A DNA stretch of 64,000 nt. It comes from Hyphomicrobium_A sp963726795. GTDB lineage: Bacteria; Pseudomonadota; Alphaproteobacteria; Rhizobiales; Hyphomicrobiaceae. The position numbers and the translations under genes are program-made. Shown here piece by piece: positions 54,375-62,058 of the stretch. The notes under the pieces are model-generated. The model searched no databases. It saw only the letters and a program-made list of their open reading frames with translations, and was not told the origin of the DNA. The stretch covers positions 558,001 to 622,000 of the forward strand of contig CAVSDD010000003.1 of NCBI GenBank assembly GCA_963726795.1, read 5' to 3'. The first letter of the stretch is position 1. Every line of letters starts with the position of its first letter.

Positions 54375-55244
54375 TTAACTAAGCCCCAGCCGGGCCTTGA
54401 TCTCACCCGGAGTGACGCCTGAGGCGCGCAGCTCGGCCAGCGCCCTGGCGCCTTCGCTCTTGGACAGCTTGCGCCCAAGCTCATCGCCCACGAGCGGGTG
54501 GTGGTGGTAGAGCGGCTCGGGCAGGTCGAGGAGCACCTGCAACAGCCGGTGGATGTCGGTTGCCGCGTAAAGGTCGCGGCCGCGCGTCACATGGGTGATG
54601 CCCTGGCGGGCATCGTCGATGACGACGGCGAGGTGATAGCTCGCCGGGACGTCCTTGCGCAGGATCACCGCGTCGCCCCAGCGTTCGGGGTAGGCCTCGA
54701 CGATGGTGGGGGTCGCGCGCTCGTCGAGCTCGGTGAATGCGAGCCGTCGCTCGCCGAGCTTGTCCTGCGCGACCTCCAGCGCCCGCTCCATGTTGATGCG
54801 CAGCGCGAAGGGCTGCCCGGCCGCGATGCGCGCCTCGATCTCGGGCCCGGGCAGGTTCTTGTGCAGCCCAGGGTAAAGGGGAGCGCCATCGGGATCCAAC
54901 GGCAGATCGCCGTCCGCCGCCCATATCTCGCTGCGCGAGGCAAAGCACGGGTACAGCAGCCCTTGCGCCAGCAGGTGCCGCGCCGCGCCGCTGTAGTCGG
55001 AGAAGTGCTGCGACTGGCGCAGTACGGGCTGCTCCCAGACGATCCCGAGCCAAGCCAGGTCTTCGTACAGCGCGCCGATGTACTCCTCGCGGCAGCGGGC
55101 GAGGTCGATGTCCTCGATGCGCAGCAGGAAGCGTCCGCCGGTGCGGCGTGCAAGGTCGAAGCCTATCAACGCGGAATAGGCGTGCCCCAGGTGCAAGGCA
55201 CCGTTGGGGCTCGGCGCGAAGCGGAAGACCGGCGCTCCTGTCAT
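54375..55244 (-). CDS. gluQ: tRNA glutamyl-Q(34) synthetase
   Basis: 289 residues. Truncated paralogue of glutamyl-tRNA synthetase that attaches glutamate to queuosine 34 of tRNA-Asp. HIGH-type motif FAPSPNGALHLGHAYSALIG, LLRIEDIDLARC, and KMSKS-type GRKLSKSEGA near the C-terminus; the anticodon-binding domain of GltX is absent, as expected. The zinc-site region has CREE and YPCFAS. Followed by the DUF1287 gene and preceded by a small exported protein. Confidence 0.95.
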   Translation of the reverse strand: MTGAPVFRFAPSPNGALHLGHAYSALIGFDLARRTGGRFLLRIEDIDLARCREEYIGALYEDLAWLGIVWEQPVLRQSQHFSDYSGAARHLLAQGLLYPCFASRSEIWAADGDLPLDPDGAPLYPGLHKNLPGPEIEARIAAGQPFALRINMERALEVAQDKLGERRLAFTELDERATPTIVEAYPERWGDAVILRKDVPASYHLAVVIDDARQGITHVTRGRDLYAATDIHRLLQVLLDLPEPLYHHHPLVGDELGRKLSKSEGARALAELRASGVTPGEIKARLGLS

Positions 55245-55260
55245 GCAGGGTAATGCCGCA

Positions 55261-55794
55261 TCAATCGCAATTGCCCGAGCGTCCCGCGCCCGGGCTGTAG
55301 GTGCGCGCCACGGCCTCCACGACGCGATCGTAGAAGCGGTTCTCGGCGTGCGGATAGACCATCGCCCAGCTGTTGATGAGGCGGCCGCCGCAGGTGAACG
55401 TCACGCGCTCGTAGAACTCGCGGTCGCCGATGGTGCCGGAGACGACGAACCACTTGTCGTGCACGGGCGCGTAGTCGATCGCTGCACCCGCGTACTGCTC
55501 CTTCAGCAGGAAATCGCGATACTCCTGCAGCGAGCTTGCGTCGTCGTTGGCAAAGGCGCCGACGAGCAACTGTGCGTGGCCGTCGCTCGAATAGAGCACG
55601 CGACCCTCATCCGTCCGGGGCTCGGTTTTCTGCGCGAAGACTTCGACCGGGTAGGCGATGAGAAAGCCGTGGCGCTCGTTGTGCAGCGTTGCCCATTCGG
55701 CGCGCCAATCGGAAGCGCCCGCGCTTGCGGCTGTCGCGGCCAAGCTGATTGCAGCCGCCGCAAATACGAGATGCCGTCCAATCACGCGCACCAT
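55261..55794 (-). CDS. hypothetical exported protein
   Basis: 177 residues. Signal peptide LVFAAAAISLAATAASAGA, then a single compact domain: WRAEWATLHNERHGFLIAYP, GHAQLLVGAFANDDASSLQE, WFVVSGTIGDREFYERVTF, RLINSWAMVYPHAENRFYDR, with two Cys. The pattern (envelope protein with a YP..F start and an FxERV..C core) recurs in Hyphomicrobiales proteins of unknown function. Stops 16 bases before the gluQ start, so probably one operon with it. Divergent from the glycosylase gene. Confidence 0.75.
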   Translation of the reverse strand: MVRVIGRHLVFAAAAISLAATAASAGASDWRAEWATLHNERHGFLIAYPVEVFAQKTEPRTDEGRVLYSSDGHAQLLVGAFANDDASSLQEYRDFLLKEQYAGAAIDYAPVHDKWFVVSGTIGDREFYERVTFTCGGRLINSWAMVYPHAENRFYDRVVEAVARTYSPGAGRSGNCD

Positions 55795-55889
55795 GACCGC
55801 GTACTCCGCAGCGAACGCCCGCCGCTTTGCATATTTGGGACGGCAACCCTACTCTTTGAAGACTGCCGCCGAAAGCACCTGCACGATCG

Positions 55890-56558
55890 ATGCACAAGAA
55901 GCCGAAAAAAGCTCCGCCCAAGATACTGACCGACGCAAACATGCGCCAAGGCCTGCGTGCGTTGCGGCGACAGTGCGGGCATATCCGCCGCGTGCATGAT
56001 CGCGCCGGCGATCCGGCGCTGCGCCAGCATTCGCCGGGCTTTGAGGGTCTGGCGCGGATCATCGTCGGGCAACAACTGTCGCTTGCCAGTGCCGAGGCGA
56101 TCTGGGGCCGGCTCAAGCTCGCGGCCAAACCGATGACTCCCGCGGCGTTCCTTGCACTCAGCGACGAGCAATTGCGCGCGGCAGGGCTGTCGCGGGGCAA
56201 GGTGCGCACGTTGCGCGCGGTGTGCGCGGCGATCGAGGGGGGCCTCGATCTGGACCAGCTTGCGCACGAGCCCGAGGACGTTGTGCACGAGGTCCTGACG
56301 GCGCTTCCCGGCATCGGCCCATGGAGCGCCGACATTTACCTGCTCTTTTGCCTGGGCCGCGCCGACGCGTTCCCGGCCGGCGATCTCGCATTGCAGATTG
56401 TGGCAACGCGTGCGCTGCGGCTGCGCGAACGCCCCTCATCCGAGCGGCTTTTGGAACTGGCCGAGCGGTGGCGTCCCTGGCGCGGCGTTGCAGCCCACCT
56501 GCTGTGGGCCGATTACAAGGTCGCACCCATCCGCGCGCCGAGCCGCAAAAAGACATAA
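55890..56558 (+). CDS. DNA-3-methyladenine glycosylase (AlkA/HhH-GPD type)
   Basis: 222 residues. Base-excision repair glycosylase removing alkylated purines. FEGLARIIVGQQLSLASAEA, then the helix-hairpin-helix and GPD region LTALPGIGPWSADIYLLFCL followed by GRADAFPAGDLALQIVATRA, in which the Asp of GDLAL is the catalytic residue. C-terminal WRPWRGVAAHLLW is typical of the family. Lacks the N-terminal domain of E. coli AlkA, as usual for the short form. Confidence 0.93.
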   Translation: MHKKPKKAPPKILTDANMRQGLRALRRQCGHIRRVHDRAGDPALRQHSPGFEGLARIIVGQQLSLASAEAIWGRLKLAAKPMTPAAFLALSDEQLRAAGLSRGKVRTLRAVCAAIEGGLDLDQLAHEPEDVVHEVLTALPGIGPWSADIYLLFCLGRADAFPAGDLALQIVATRALRLRERPSSERLLELAERWRPWRGVAAHLLWADYKVAPIRAPSRKKT

Positions 56559-56714
56559 AAACCTAGTCCGTTTCGATGCTTCTTAGCGGCGGCAACCACG
56601 CGCATAAATCGGCAATCCGGGAGCTTCACAGACCTGATACGCGCAGCTAGTATCCCGCCCGAACTTTGAGGAGAACGCGATTCGCATAAGAGAGAACTGA
56701 CAGGACGCTAAATA

Positions 56715-57275
56715 GTGAACGCGCACGCGGCCATTCCGAACTCTTTTCCGGCTCTCGTCCTGAACGCCGACTTCCGGCCCTTGAGCTACTATCCTCTTTC
56801 GCTCTGGAGCTGGCAGGAATCGGTGAAGGCGGTCTTTCTCGATCGCGTGAACATCGTCTCCGAATACGACCGGTTCGTTCGCAGCCCCTCCTTTGAAATG
56901 AAGCTGCCAAGCGTCGTCTCGCTGAAGACGTACGTGAAGCCGGCGCTGTATCCCGCATTCACGCGGTTCAACGTGTTCCTGCGCGATCGCTTCAGCTGCC
57001 AGTATTGCGGCTCGAAAGAGGACCTGACGTTCGACCATCTCATTCCGCGCTCGCGCGGCGGCCAGACGCGCTGGGACAACGTGGTCGCCGCGTGTGCGCC
57101 CTGCAATCTCGATAAGGGCGGCGCGCTGGCGGAGGAGGTCGACATGCATCCGCTGCAGGCGCCCTACCGGCCGACGGTGTTCGAGCTGCACCGCAACGGC
57201 CGGCTGTTCCCGCCCAACTACCTGCACGAAAGCTGGCTGGACTATCTCTACTGGGATACCGAGCTGGAGCCGTAA
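56715..57275 (+). CDS. HNH endonuclease-family protein
   Basis: 186 residues from GTG 56715. N-terminal LVLNADFRPLSYYPLSLWSW, then the HNH domain with a zinc-binding CQYCGSKEDLTFDHLIPRS (CxxC and His-rich core), NVVAACAPCNLDKGG (second CxxC), and an N-H pair. This chromosomal HNH protein is widely conserved in alphaproteobacteria and cyanobacteria outside mobile elements; its cellular role is not known. Free-standing gene. Confidence 0.92.
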   Translation: MNAHAAIPNSFPALVLNADFRPLSYYPLSLWSWQESVKAVFLDRVNIVSEYDRFVRSPSFEMKLPSVVSLKTYVKPALYPAFTRFNVFLRDRFSCQYCGSKEDLTFDHLIPRSRGGQTRWDNVVAACAPCNLDKGGALAEEVDMHPLQAPYRPTVFELHRNGRLFPPNYLHESWLDYLYWDTELEP

Positions 57276-57310
57276 GGACTTTCGAGCGACAACGGCGAAT
57301 CATTCGCAGC

Positions 57311-57339
57311 AAAAAAAATGGCCCCGCGAGCGGGGCCAT
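57311..57339 (-). terminator. intrinsic terminator of the 70-residue protein gene
   Basis: On the minus strand: stem ATGGCCCCG / CGGGGCCAT, loop CTCG, followed by seven T residues. Placed 39 bases after the minus-strand stop at 57378. On the plus strand the same hairpin lies 36 bases after the HNH stop and may help end that transcript too. Confidence 0.85.
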
Positions 57340-57377
57340 TCGCGTTCAGCGATCGATTGCCAGTGATCGATTGGTGT

Positions 57378-57590
57378 TCAAGCGGCGCGGCGAACCGGCG
57401 TCGCGCACAGAACCTGAGCAATCGACTCGACCGTTTTGCCCCAGTCGCTGGACTGCGCCTCGGCCGCGAGGCCGAACGCCGCGAGCGCGTCGGCTGGACT
57501 GCCGCCGTCGCGGAAGAAGCGCGCGCAGGACTGGCGAGCAACGCCTACGGCTTGATGCCATTGCAGCGGATTGACATGACCGGGACCCAT
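57378..57590 (-). CDS. 70-residue hypothetical protein
   Basis: ATG 57590 with an excellent site (AGGAGGTG, 4 bases spacing). Sequence: GHVNPLQWHQAVGVARQSCA, then RFFRDGGSPADALAAFGLAA and SSDWGKTVESIAQVLCATPV. Cytoplasmic, mostly helical, two Cys. I recognise no domain; the codon use and perfect signals at both ends (Shine-Dalgarno and terminator) show it is a real single-gene unit. Confidence 0.8.
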   Translation of the reverse strand: MGPGHVNPLQWHQAVGVARQSCARFFRDGGSPADALAAFGLAAEAQSSDWGKTVESIAQVLCATPVRRAA

Positions 57591-57614
57591 AGACACCTCC
57601 TGGTGTTCACATAA

Positions 57615-57639
57615 GGCCGATGCATGTCGGCCCATTTTT
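57615..57639 (+). promoter_or_regulatory. palindrome with T-run upstream of the 70-residue protein gene
   Basis: Stem GGCCGA / TCGGCC around TGCATG, then CCATTTTT on the plus strand. It reads as a plus-strand intrinsic terminator, or as an operator about 25-45 bases before the minus-strand start at 57590. No plus-strand gene precedes it closely. Confidence 0.45.
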
Positions 57640-57999
57640 CTTAGCGGCAAGCGCGTAAAGCGCCAATGGCATCACTACGCAACACCATGGAATGCGACAC
57701 CTCGTGGAGACCTTCGGCTCCGTGACGCTCCACGCACTTGCCTACTCGGCGGAAAGTCTTTCGACCTCCCAATTCTGTATTCAGTTCACCGAAGCTGCAT
57801 GTTCCGTAATCTCAGTTTGCGCGCTGTCGTCTTCGCGCCCCACGGAAATCAGGACCTGATCCAACACTTCGGAAAGGGAACGCCAACCATCTGACTCTGA
57901 CGCCACGACTACCTCACTGTTACGCTTTGACCGATGACGCTTTCACAAAGGACGCTTGTAGAAAGTGACGCTTGCAGAAACGCCGGTTCGGGATTTTTG

Positions 58000-58055
58000 G
58001 CCGGCAAACCGCTCGGAAACACGCAGGTACTTTTTCCTCCGGGCTGTTTGCCGGC
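58000..58055. repeat. 10-bp inverted repeat
   Basis: Perfect arms GCCGGCAAAC (58000-58009) and GTTTGCCGGC (58046-58055) with a 36-base loop containing TACTTTTTCC. The right arm is followed by AATATT. Would form a stable stem in RNA from either strand. Confidence 0.65.
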
Positions 58056-58169
58056 AATATTCAAGCGCGCGGCTGAGCACGCTGTGGGGGGAGTTCTCGT
58101 ACGCCAACGCTACAGGACGCAACGGTACGCCACGCAACAAAGTAGTTTCATGACACTCGGTGGTACGCA

Positions 58170-58292
58170 GACGCGATACTGAACTGGACGCGATACTGGG
58201 ACGCGATACAAAAGTGAGACGCGATACAAAACTAAAACGCGGTACTCGACTCAGACGCAGAACACTTGACGCAACAAACTCGGACGCGGGGG
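58170..58292. repeat. array of about eight GACGCGATAC-type direct repeats
   Basis: Copies start at 58170, 58187, 58200, 58218, 58236, 58254, 58268 and 58283. The first four are exact GACGCGATAC; then AACGCGGTAC, GACGCAGAAC, GACGCAACAA and GACGCGGGGG. Spacings are 17, 13, 18, 18, 18, 14 and 15 bases. Too short and irregular for CRISPR. On the plus strand the 18-base period would encode a six-residue repeat (RDTKLK-like), but the open frame is short and lacks a start signal. Confidence 0.75.
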
Positions 58293-58576
58293 TTCCCTTC
58301 GGAACAGTTTCTGTTTTTTGCGCGCAGTTGCGCGATAAACCACAAACTGGTGACGAGCTGGAATTACGCGATACCCTCACTCCTCCGTCCCCCTAACGCG
58401 ACGGGTCCGCGGTGTGTTCCGCGTACGAGAAGGACTTAACCGTCGCTTTTTGACAACGGCATGGCGCCATCGTGTCGGCCCCACGGTATTTGCCTTGACA
58501 GTTGCTGAACGAGTGAGCGCGCGCAGGCGCAGACGGATTCGCGGCCGCGCGTGCAAGCGATTGATATCAGTGAAGG

Positions 58577-59095
58577 TTAGACTCGCGTCGAGCGCGAAGC
58601 AGCGCGCGCGCTGAGCGCGGCGATCAACAAAGAAGCCGCCACATTCCAACCCGCGAGCGATACGCCGAACACGCGAAACGACGCTTCGTCGCAACGCACG
58701 ACGTGAGTCGTCGCCAATTTGCCGAGCAGATCTCCAGCGGATGTCGTCAGCGTCTCCGCGCCGGTGCACGAGGACGGTCCCGGCCAGAAGTGCCATTCGA
58801 CGCCCGCGTGGTAGGCGCCAAGGCCAGCATTCAGCACGAAAGCCAGCGTCGTCAGCCCAAACAGAAGAGCCGCAGCGTGCCGTTGACCCGCGGAAAGCAG
58901 CACCAACGCGGCAAACAGCGCCGGCGCGCCGGCGTAGTAGGCGAATCGCTGCTCCAGGCACAGGTGGCACGGCTTGACGCCGCCGATGTGCTCCAGCGCG
59001 AGCGCGCCCAGAATCGCGCCGACGGCCAACAGCAGGGCGAAGGCGCCTGAAGGGTAGGCCGAATGCTTGGCGGGCGGGGCAACGGCGATGGTCAT
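58577..59095 (-). CDS. dsbB: disulfide bond formation protein B
   Basis: 172 residues, inner membrane. Four hydrophobic segments (AFALLLAVGAILGALAL, AALLFGLTTLAFVLNAG and others). Redox cysteines: CHLC in GGVKPCHLCLEQRFAYYA (quinone-proximal pair) and the periplasmic-loop pair in PSSCTGAE and VVRCDEA. DsbB re-oxidises DsbA using quinone. Downstream of the YqaA-like gene by about 10 bases, so co-transcribed. Confidence 0.95.
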   Translation of the reverse strand: MTIAVAPPAKHSAYPSGAFALLLAVGAILGALALEHIGGVKPCHLCLEQRFAYYAGAPALFAALVLLSAGQRHAAALLFGLTTLAFVLNAGLGAYHAGVEWHFWPGPSSCTGAETLTTSAGDLLGKLATTHVVRCDEASFRVFGVSLAGWNVAASLLIAALSARAASRSTRV

Positions 59096-59105
59096 GGGAA
59101 GAAGC

Positions 59106-59687
59106 CTACATCAGAAACTTGACGGCGACGAAGCCGCCGACCAGCAGCACCACGAAAACAGTCGTTACCAGCGTCAGGCGCTGCTCGATGAACTCGCGGA
59201 TCGGCTGGCCGAACCAATAAAGCAGTCCCGCAACCAGAAAGAAGCGCATCGCGCGCGCGATGATGCTTGCGGCGATGAACAGCCACAGGTCCATGTGGGC
59301 GACGCCGGCGGCGATGGTGACCAGCTTATAGGGGATCGGCGTCATGCCCTTCAGCACAACGGCCTCGAACCCGTAGGTCTGGACGAAGGCAACGAAGCCG
59401 TCGAGCGCGTGCTCCTTGCCGTAGAAGTGCAGGATCGGCAGACCGATCGCCTCATAGGCGTAATAGCCGATGGCATAGCCGAGTAGCCCGCCGAGCACGG
59501 ACGACACCGTCGCGATCGTCGCGTACCACCAGGCCTTCTCCCGGCGGCTCAGCACCATCGGGATCAGCATGATGTCGGGCGGGATGGGGAAGAACGAGCT
59601 CTCGATGAACGACACGATCGCGAGCGCCCAGGGCGCGCGGTGATCGCCCGCCATCTGCATCATCCAATTGTAGAGGCGTCGCATCAT
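59106..59687 (-). CDS. YqaA/DedA-like (VTT domain) membrane protein
   Basis: 193 residues. SNARE-associated/VTT-type domain: ALAIVSFIESSFFPIPPDIM (re-entrant loop with FFPIPPD), GYAIGYYAYEAIG, and GMTPIPYKLVTIAAGVAHM with the GxTPIPxK motif, then a terminal helix TTVFVVLLVGGFVAVKFL. DedA-superfamily proteins include undecaprenyl-phosphate and phospholipid transporters; YqaA-branch function is not proven. Between hemW and dsbB. Confidence 0.92.
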   Translation of the reverse strand: MMRRLYNWMMQMAGDHRAPWALAIVSFIESSFFPIPPDIMLIPMVLSRREKAWWYATIATVSSVLGGLLGYAIGYYAYEAIGLPILHFYGKEHALDGFVAFVQTYGFEAVVLKGMTPIPYKLVTIAAGVAHMDLWLFIAASIIARAMRFFLVAGLLYWFGQPIREFIEQRLTLVTTVFVVLLVGGFVAVKFLM

Positions 59688-59699
59688 GTCGCGGCGTGA

Positions 59700-60941
59700 T
59701 TAATCGGCGGCATGGGCAATGTCCATTGGCGAATGGGCCGGCGGCGAAATGGCTTGCGCCAGTGACAGCCGCAGCACGATTTCATTCAGCACAAAGCGGC
59801 CTTTGGGCGTGGCGCGGATGCGAGGCTCGCCGCCTGCGCCGGGGATGACCTCCACGAAGCCGAGGTCGCTGAGTTCGTTCACGGCCGCGGGCGACAGAGG
59901 TACCCCGCTGCGCGCGGCAAGGCGCGCAAGATCGACGCCTTCCGACAGGCGCAAGCCCATCAGCAGCATCTCGTCGGCTTCTTCCGAGGGCGTCAGGGGC
60001 GTCTGCTCGAGCAAGCCGCTTCCATTGCGCTCGACCAGATCGCGCCAAGCTTCCGGACCCCGCTCGGTGCTCGTAGCGTGCCGCGTACCGCCGATGACAA
60101 TGCGGCCGTGCGCGCCCGGTCCGCAGCCGGCATACTCTCCGTAGCGCCAGTAGAGCAGGTTGTGACGGCTTTCCTCGCCCGGAGCCGCGTGATTGGAAAT
60201 CTCATACGGGAAGAGCCCCGCCGCGGCCGTGAGCTCCTGCGTGGCCTCGTAGAGCGCCAGCGCCGCATCGGGATCGGGCGGCACCAGCTTGCCGGCCGCA
60301 TGCAGCGCGGCGAACGGCGTCTGCGGCTCGATCGTCAGCTGGTAGAGCGACAGATGCCCCTCTGCGAGAGCCAGCGCCTCGGAGAGCTCCGCGCGCCACG
60401 CCGTCTCGGTCTGCTTGGGGCGTGCGTAGATGAGATCGAACGAGACGCGCTTGAACGTTGCGCGTGCGATCGCGATCGCTGCTTTGGCGTCGGCGACCGA
60501 GTGAATGCGCCCGAGCGAACGCAGGACCTCGTCGTTGAGCGATTGTACGCCGAGCGAGGCGCGGTTGACGCCTGCCGCCGCATAGCCGCGAAAGCGTTGC
60601 GCCTCGACGCTGCCGGGATTCGCTTCGAGCGTGATCTCGGCGTCAGGCGCGATCGTCCACAACCGCGCGATCTGATCGAGGATTGCGCCGACCGTCGTTG
60701 GCGCCATCAACGATGGCGTCCCGCCGCCAAAGAAGATGCTCGCGACCTCGCGCGGGCCAATCAGCGCGCGCGTGTTGGCAAGCTCGGCCAGATAGGCGGC
60801 GGCAAAGCGCGCCTCATCGACGCCGCCGTGGCGCACGTGGCTGTTAAAATCGCAGTAGGGGCACTTCTGCGCGCAGAACGGCCAATGGATGTAGACGCCG
60901 AACGCGTCAGCCGTCGGCGAGGCAGGCGCGGCGGAACGCAT
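59700..60941 (-). CDS. hemW: radical SAM protein HemW (heme chaperone)
   Basis: 413 residues from ATG 60941, overlapping the rdgB 3' end by 35 bases; the same frame is open far upstream but that part is the rdgB shadow. Radical SAM cluster CAQKCPYC in FGVYIHWPFCAQKCPYCDFN, then FFGGGTPSLM, VNRASLGVQSLNDEVLRSLG and SFDLIYARPKQT. The HemN C-terminal domain holds RYGEYAGCGPGAHG. HemW lacks oxygen-independent coproporphyrinogen oxidase activity in studied cases and inserts or carries heme. Confidence 0.95.
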   Translation of the reverse strand: MRSAAPASPTADAFGVYIHWPFCAQKCPYCDFNSHVRHGGVDEARFAAAYLAELANTRALIGPREVASIFFGGGTPSLMAPTTVGAILDQIARLWTIAPDAEITLEANPGSVEAQRFRGYAAAGVNRASLGVQSLNDEVLRSLGRIHSVADAKAAIAIARATFKRVSFDLIYARPKQTETAWRAELSEALALAEGHLSLYQLTIEPQTPFAALHAAGKLVPPDPDAALALYEATQELTAAAGLFPYEISNHAAPGEESRHNLLYWRYGEYAGCGPGAHGRIVIGGTRHATSTERGPEAWRDLVERNGSGLLEQTPLTPSEEADEMLLMGLRLSEGVDLARLAARSGVPLSPAAVNELSDLGFVEVIPGAGGEPRIRATPKGRFVLNEIVLRLSLAQAISPPAHSPMDIAHAAD

Positions 60942-61539
60942 CGAAGGCAACTGTCCGGTGCGAGATTGCATATTTGTCGGCGGGCTCCATCTCGCCAAAG
61001 GTCTGCGTGTGGCCGTCGGCGACGAAGATCGGATCATAGCCGAAACCGTTGATCCCGCGCGGCGGCCAAACGAGATGACCGTAAACCTTGCCTTCAAACA
61101 GCGCGGTCGAGCCGTCGGGCCAGGCAAGGCAGAGGACGGAAATGAAGTTGGCGCGCGGGGGTCCTTTGGCCCAGGCATCGCGGTCGAGAAGCTCGTTGCG
61201 CACCCGCTGCATGGCGATATTGAAGTTGCGCGAAGGACCGCCCCAGCGGGCCGAGTAGATGCCGGGCGCCCCGTCGAGATCGTTGACCTCGAGCCCTGAA
61301 TCGTCGCCGAGCGCCGGCAGGTTGGAAGCTCGCGCGGCAAGCACCGCCTTGGCTTCGGCATTGCCGGCAAACGTCGGCGCGGTTTCTTCCGGCTCTTCCA
61401 GGCCAGCATCCGCCGCCGCGACCGCATCGAGGCCGTAAGGCGCCAGGAGCTGGTTGATCTCCCACACCTTGCCGGGGTTGTGGCTCGCAACGACGAGGCG
61501 GTCGCCCGGCCGCAGCTTGCGCATCATTGGTGATCCCAT
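60907..61539 (-). CDS. rdgB: XTP/dITP (non-canonical purine NTP) pyrophosphatase
   Basis: 210 residues. Hydrolyses ITP, dITP and XTP to monophosphates, cleaning nucleotide pools. Motifs: RLVVASHNPGKVWEINQLL, TFAGNAEAKA, ALGDDSGLEVNDLDGAPGIY, NGFGYDPIFV and AISHRTVAFDAF. An in-frame ATG at 61524 (MRKLRPGDR) may be the real start. In many alphaproteobacteria rph, rdgB and hemW are contiguous; here a VOC gene separates rph from rdgB. Confidence 0.96.
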   Translation of the reverse strand: MGSPMMRKLRPGDRLVVASHNPGKVWEINQLLAPYGLDAVAAADAGLEEPEETAPTFAGNAEAKAVLAARASNLPALGDDSGLEVNDLDGAPGIYSARWGGPSRNFNIAMQRVRNELLDRDAWAKGPPRANFISVLCLAWPDGSTALFEGKVYGHLVWPPRGINGFGYDPIFVADGHTQTFGEMEPADKYAISHRTVAFDAFRRACLADG

Positions 61540-61554
61540 CAGGTCAATTCCCAG

Positions 61555-61582
61555 ATCAAGTCAGGCCACATCAAGTCAGGCC
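61555..61582. repeat. two tandem copies of a 13-base unit
   Basis: ATCAAGTCAGGCC at 61555-61567 and again at 61570-61582, covering the 3' end of the VOC gene. The 9-base core ATCAAGTCA recurs at 62058-62066 across the rph stop codon, on the other side of the VOC gene. Confidence 0.7.
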
Positions 61583-61984
61583 CCAGATGCGCGGCTCGGC
61601 GAACTCGAGGCAATTGCCGGCCGGATCGCGAAAATAGATCGAGCGCCCGCCGCCCGGCCATTCGAAGTCGGCCTCGATCGGCACGCCTGCTGTTTCCAGA
61701 TGCTTGCGCCAGGCATCTATCTCGGTGGCGCTTGCGCGAAAGCACACGTGGCCTTGACCGTAGGCACCATGCGGCGGCACCGGGAGCGCAGCGTCGGGTG
61801 CGGGCGGCAGCTTGGTGACATCCGGATTGAAGATCAGCAGCATTTGATCGCCACAGCGATAGAAAACGTGCCGGCCCTCGACCTTGGCGTAGGGCGTGAA
61901 CCCGAGCACGCGGCCGTAGAAGTCTTCGACGGCGGCCAAATCCGTGGCGTGCAGAATGGTCTCGAGAATGCTTGAAGGTTTCAT
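61571..61984 (-). CDS. VOC-family (glyoxalase/bleomycin-resistance fold) protein
   Basis: 137 residues from ATG 61984. betaalphabetabetabeta modules: ILETILHATDLAAVEDFYGR, VLGFTPYAKVEGRHVFY, GAYGQGHVCFRASATEIDAW, IEADFEWPGGGRSIYFRDPA and NCLEFAEPRIWGL. Metal-ligand positions His, His and Glu are recognisable. VOC members include glyoxalases, dioxygenases and resistance proteins; the substrate cannot be told. It is inserted between rph and rdgB and flanked by short direct repeats. Confidence 0.9.
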   Translation of the reverse strand: MKPSSILETILHATDLAAVEDFYGRVLGFTPYAKVEGRHVFYRCGDQMLLIFNPDVTKLPPAPDAALPVPPHGAYGQGHVCFRASATEIDAWRKHLETAGVPIEADFEWPGGGRSIYFRDPAGNCLEFAEPRIWGLT

Positions 61985-61995
61985 GTAGTCACCGA

Positions 61996-62055
61996 GGCAG
62001 TAGGCAGCAGGAGGAGGGACCGATTGCGACTGCCGACTGCCTGTTGCCGACTGCC
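61996..62055. repeat. degenerate (T/C)TGCC-type repeats forming a hairpin between rph and VOC gene
   Basis: GGCAGTAGGCAG (61996-62007) pairs with CTGCCGACTGCC (62030-62041) with one mismatch; a further copy TTGCCGACTGCC lies at 62044-62055. It fills most of the 74-base gap between the two genes. Confidence 0.6.
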
Positions 62056-62058
62056 CTA

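Larger units (their letters stand above)
57640..58576. other. ~940-base stretch without a convincing gene, repeat-rich
   Basis: No frame on either strand shows a domain or credible start signals. The stretch is less GC-rich than its surroundings to the eye and full of ACGC-type words. It holds the inverted repeat at 58000-58055 and the direct-repeat array at 58170-58292 (listed separately), plus looser copies: GACGC at about 57936, 57951 and 57968, and CGATAC again at about 58368. Confidence 0.55.

Noticed and set aside
58170..58292. CRISPR array
   Set aside because: Repeat word is only 10 bases, spacers 3-8 bases, copies degenerate, and no cas gene is present.
57943..58380. 145-codon minus-strand frame and 78-codon plus-strand frame over the repeat array
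   Set aside because: Neither has a ribosome binding site or domain, and the repetitive Ser/Val/Arg or Arg/Thr/Lys content comes directly from the DNA repeats.
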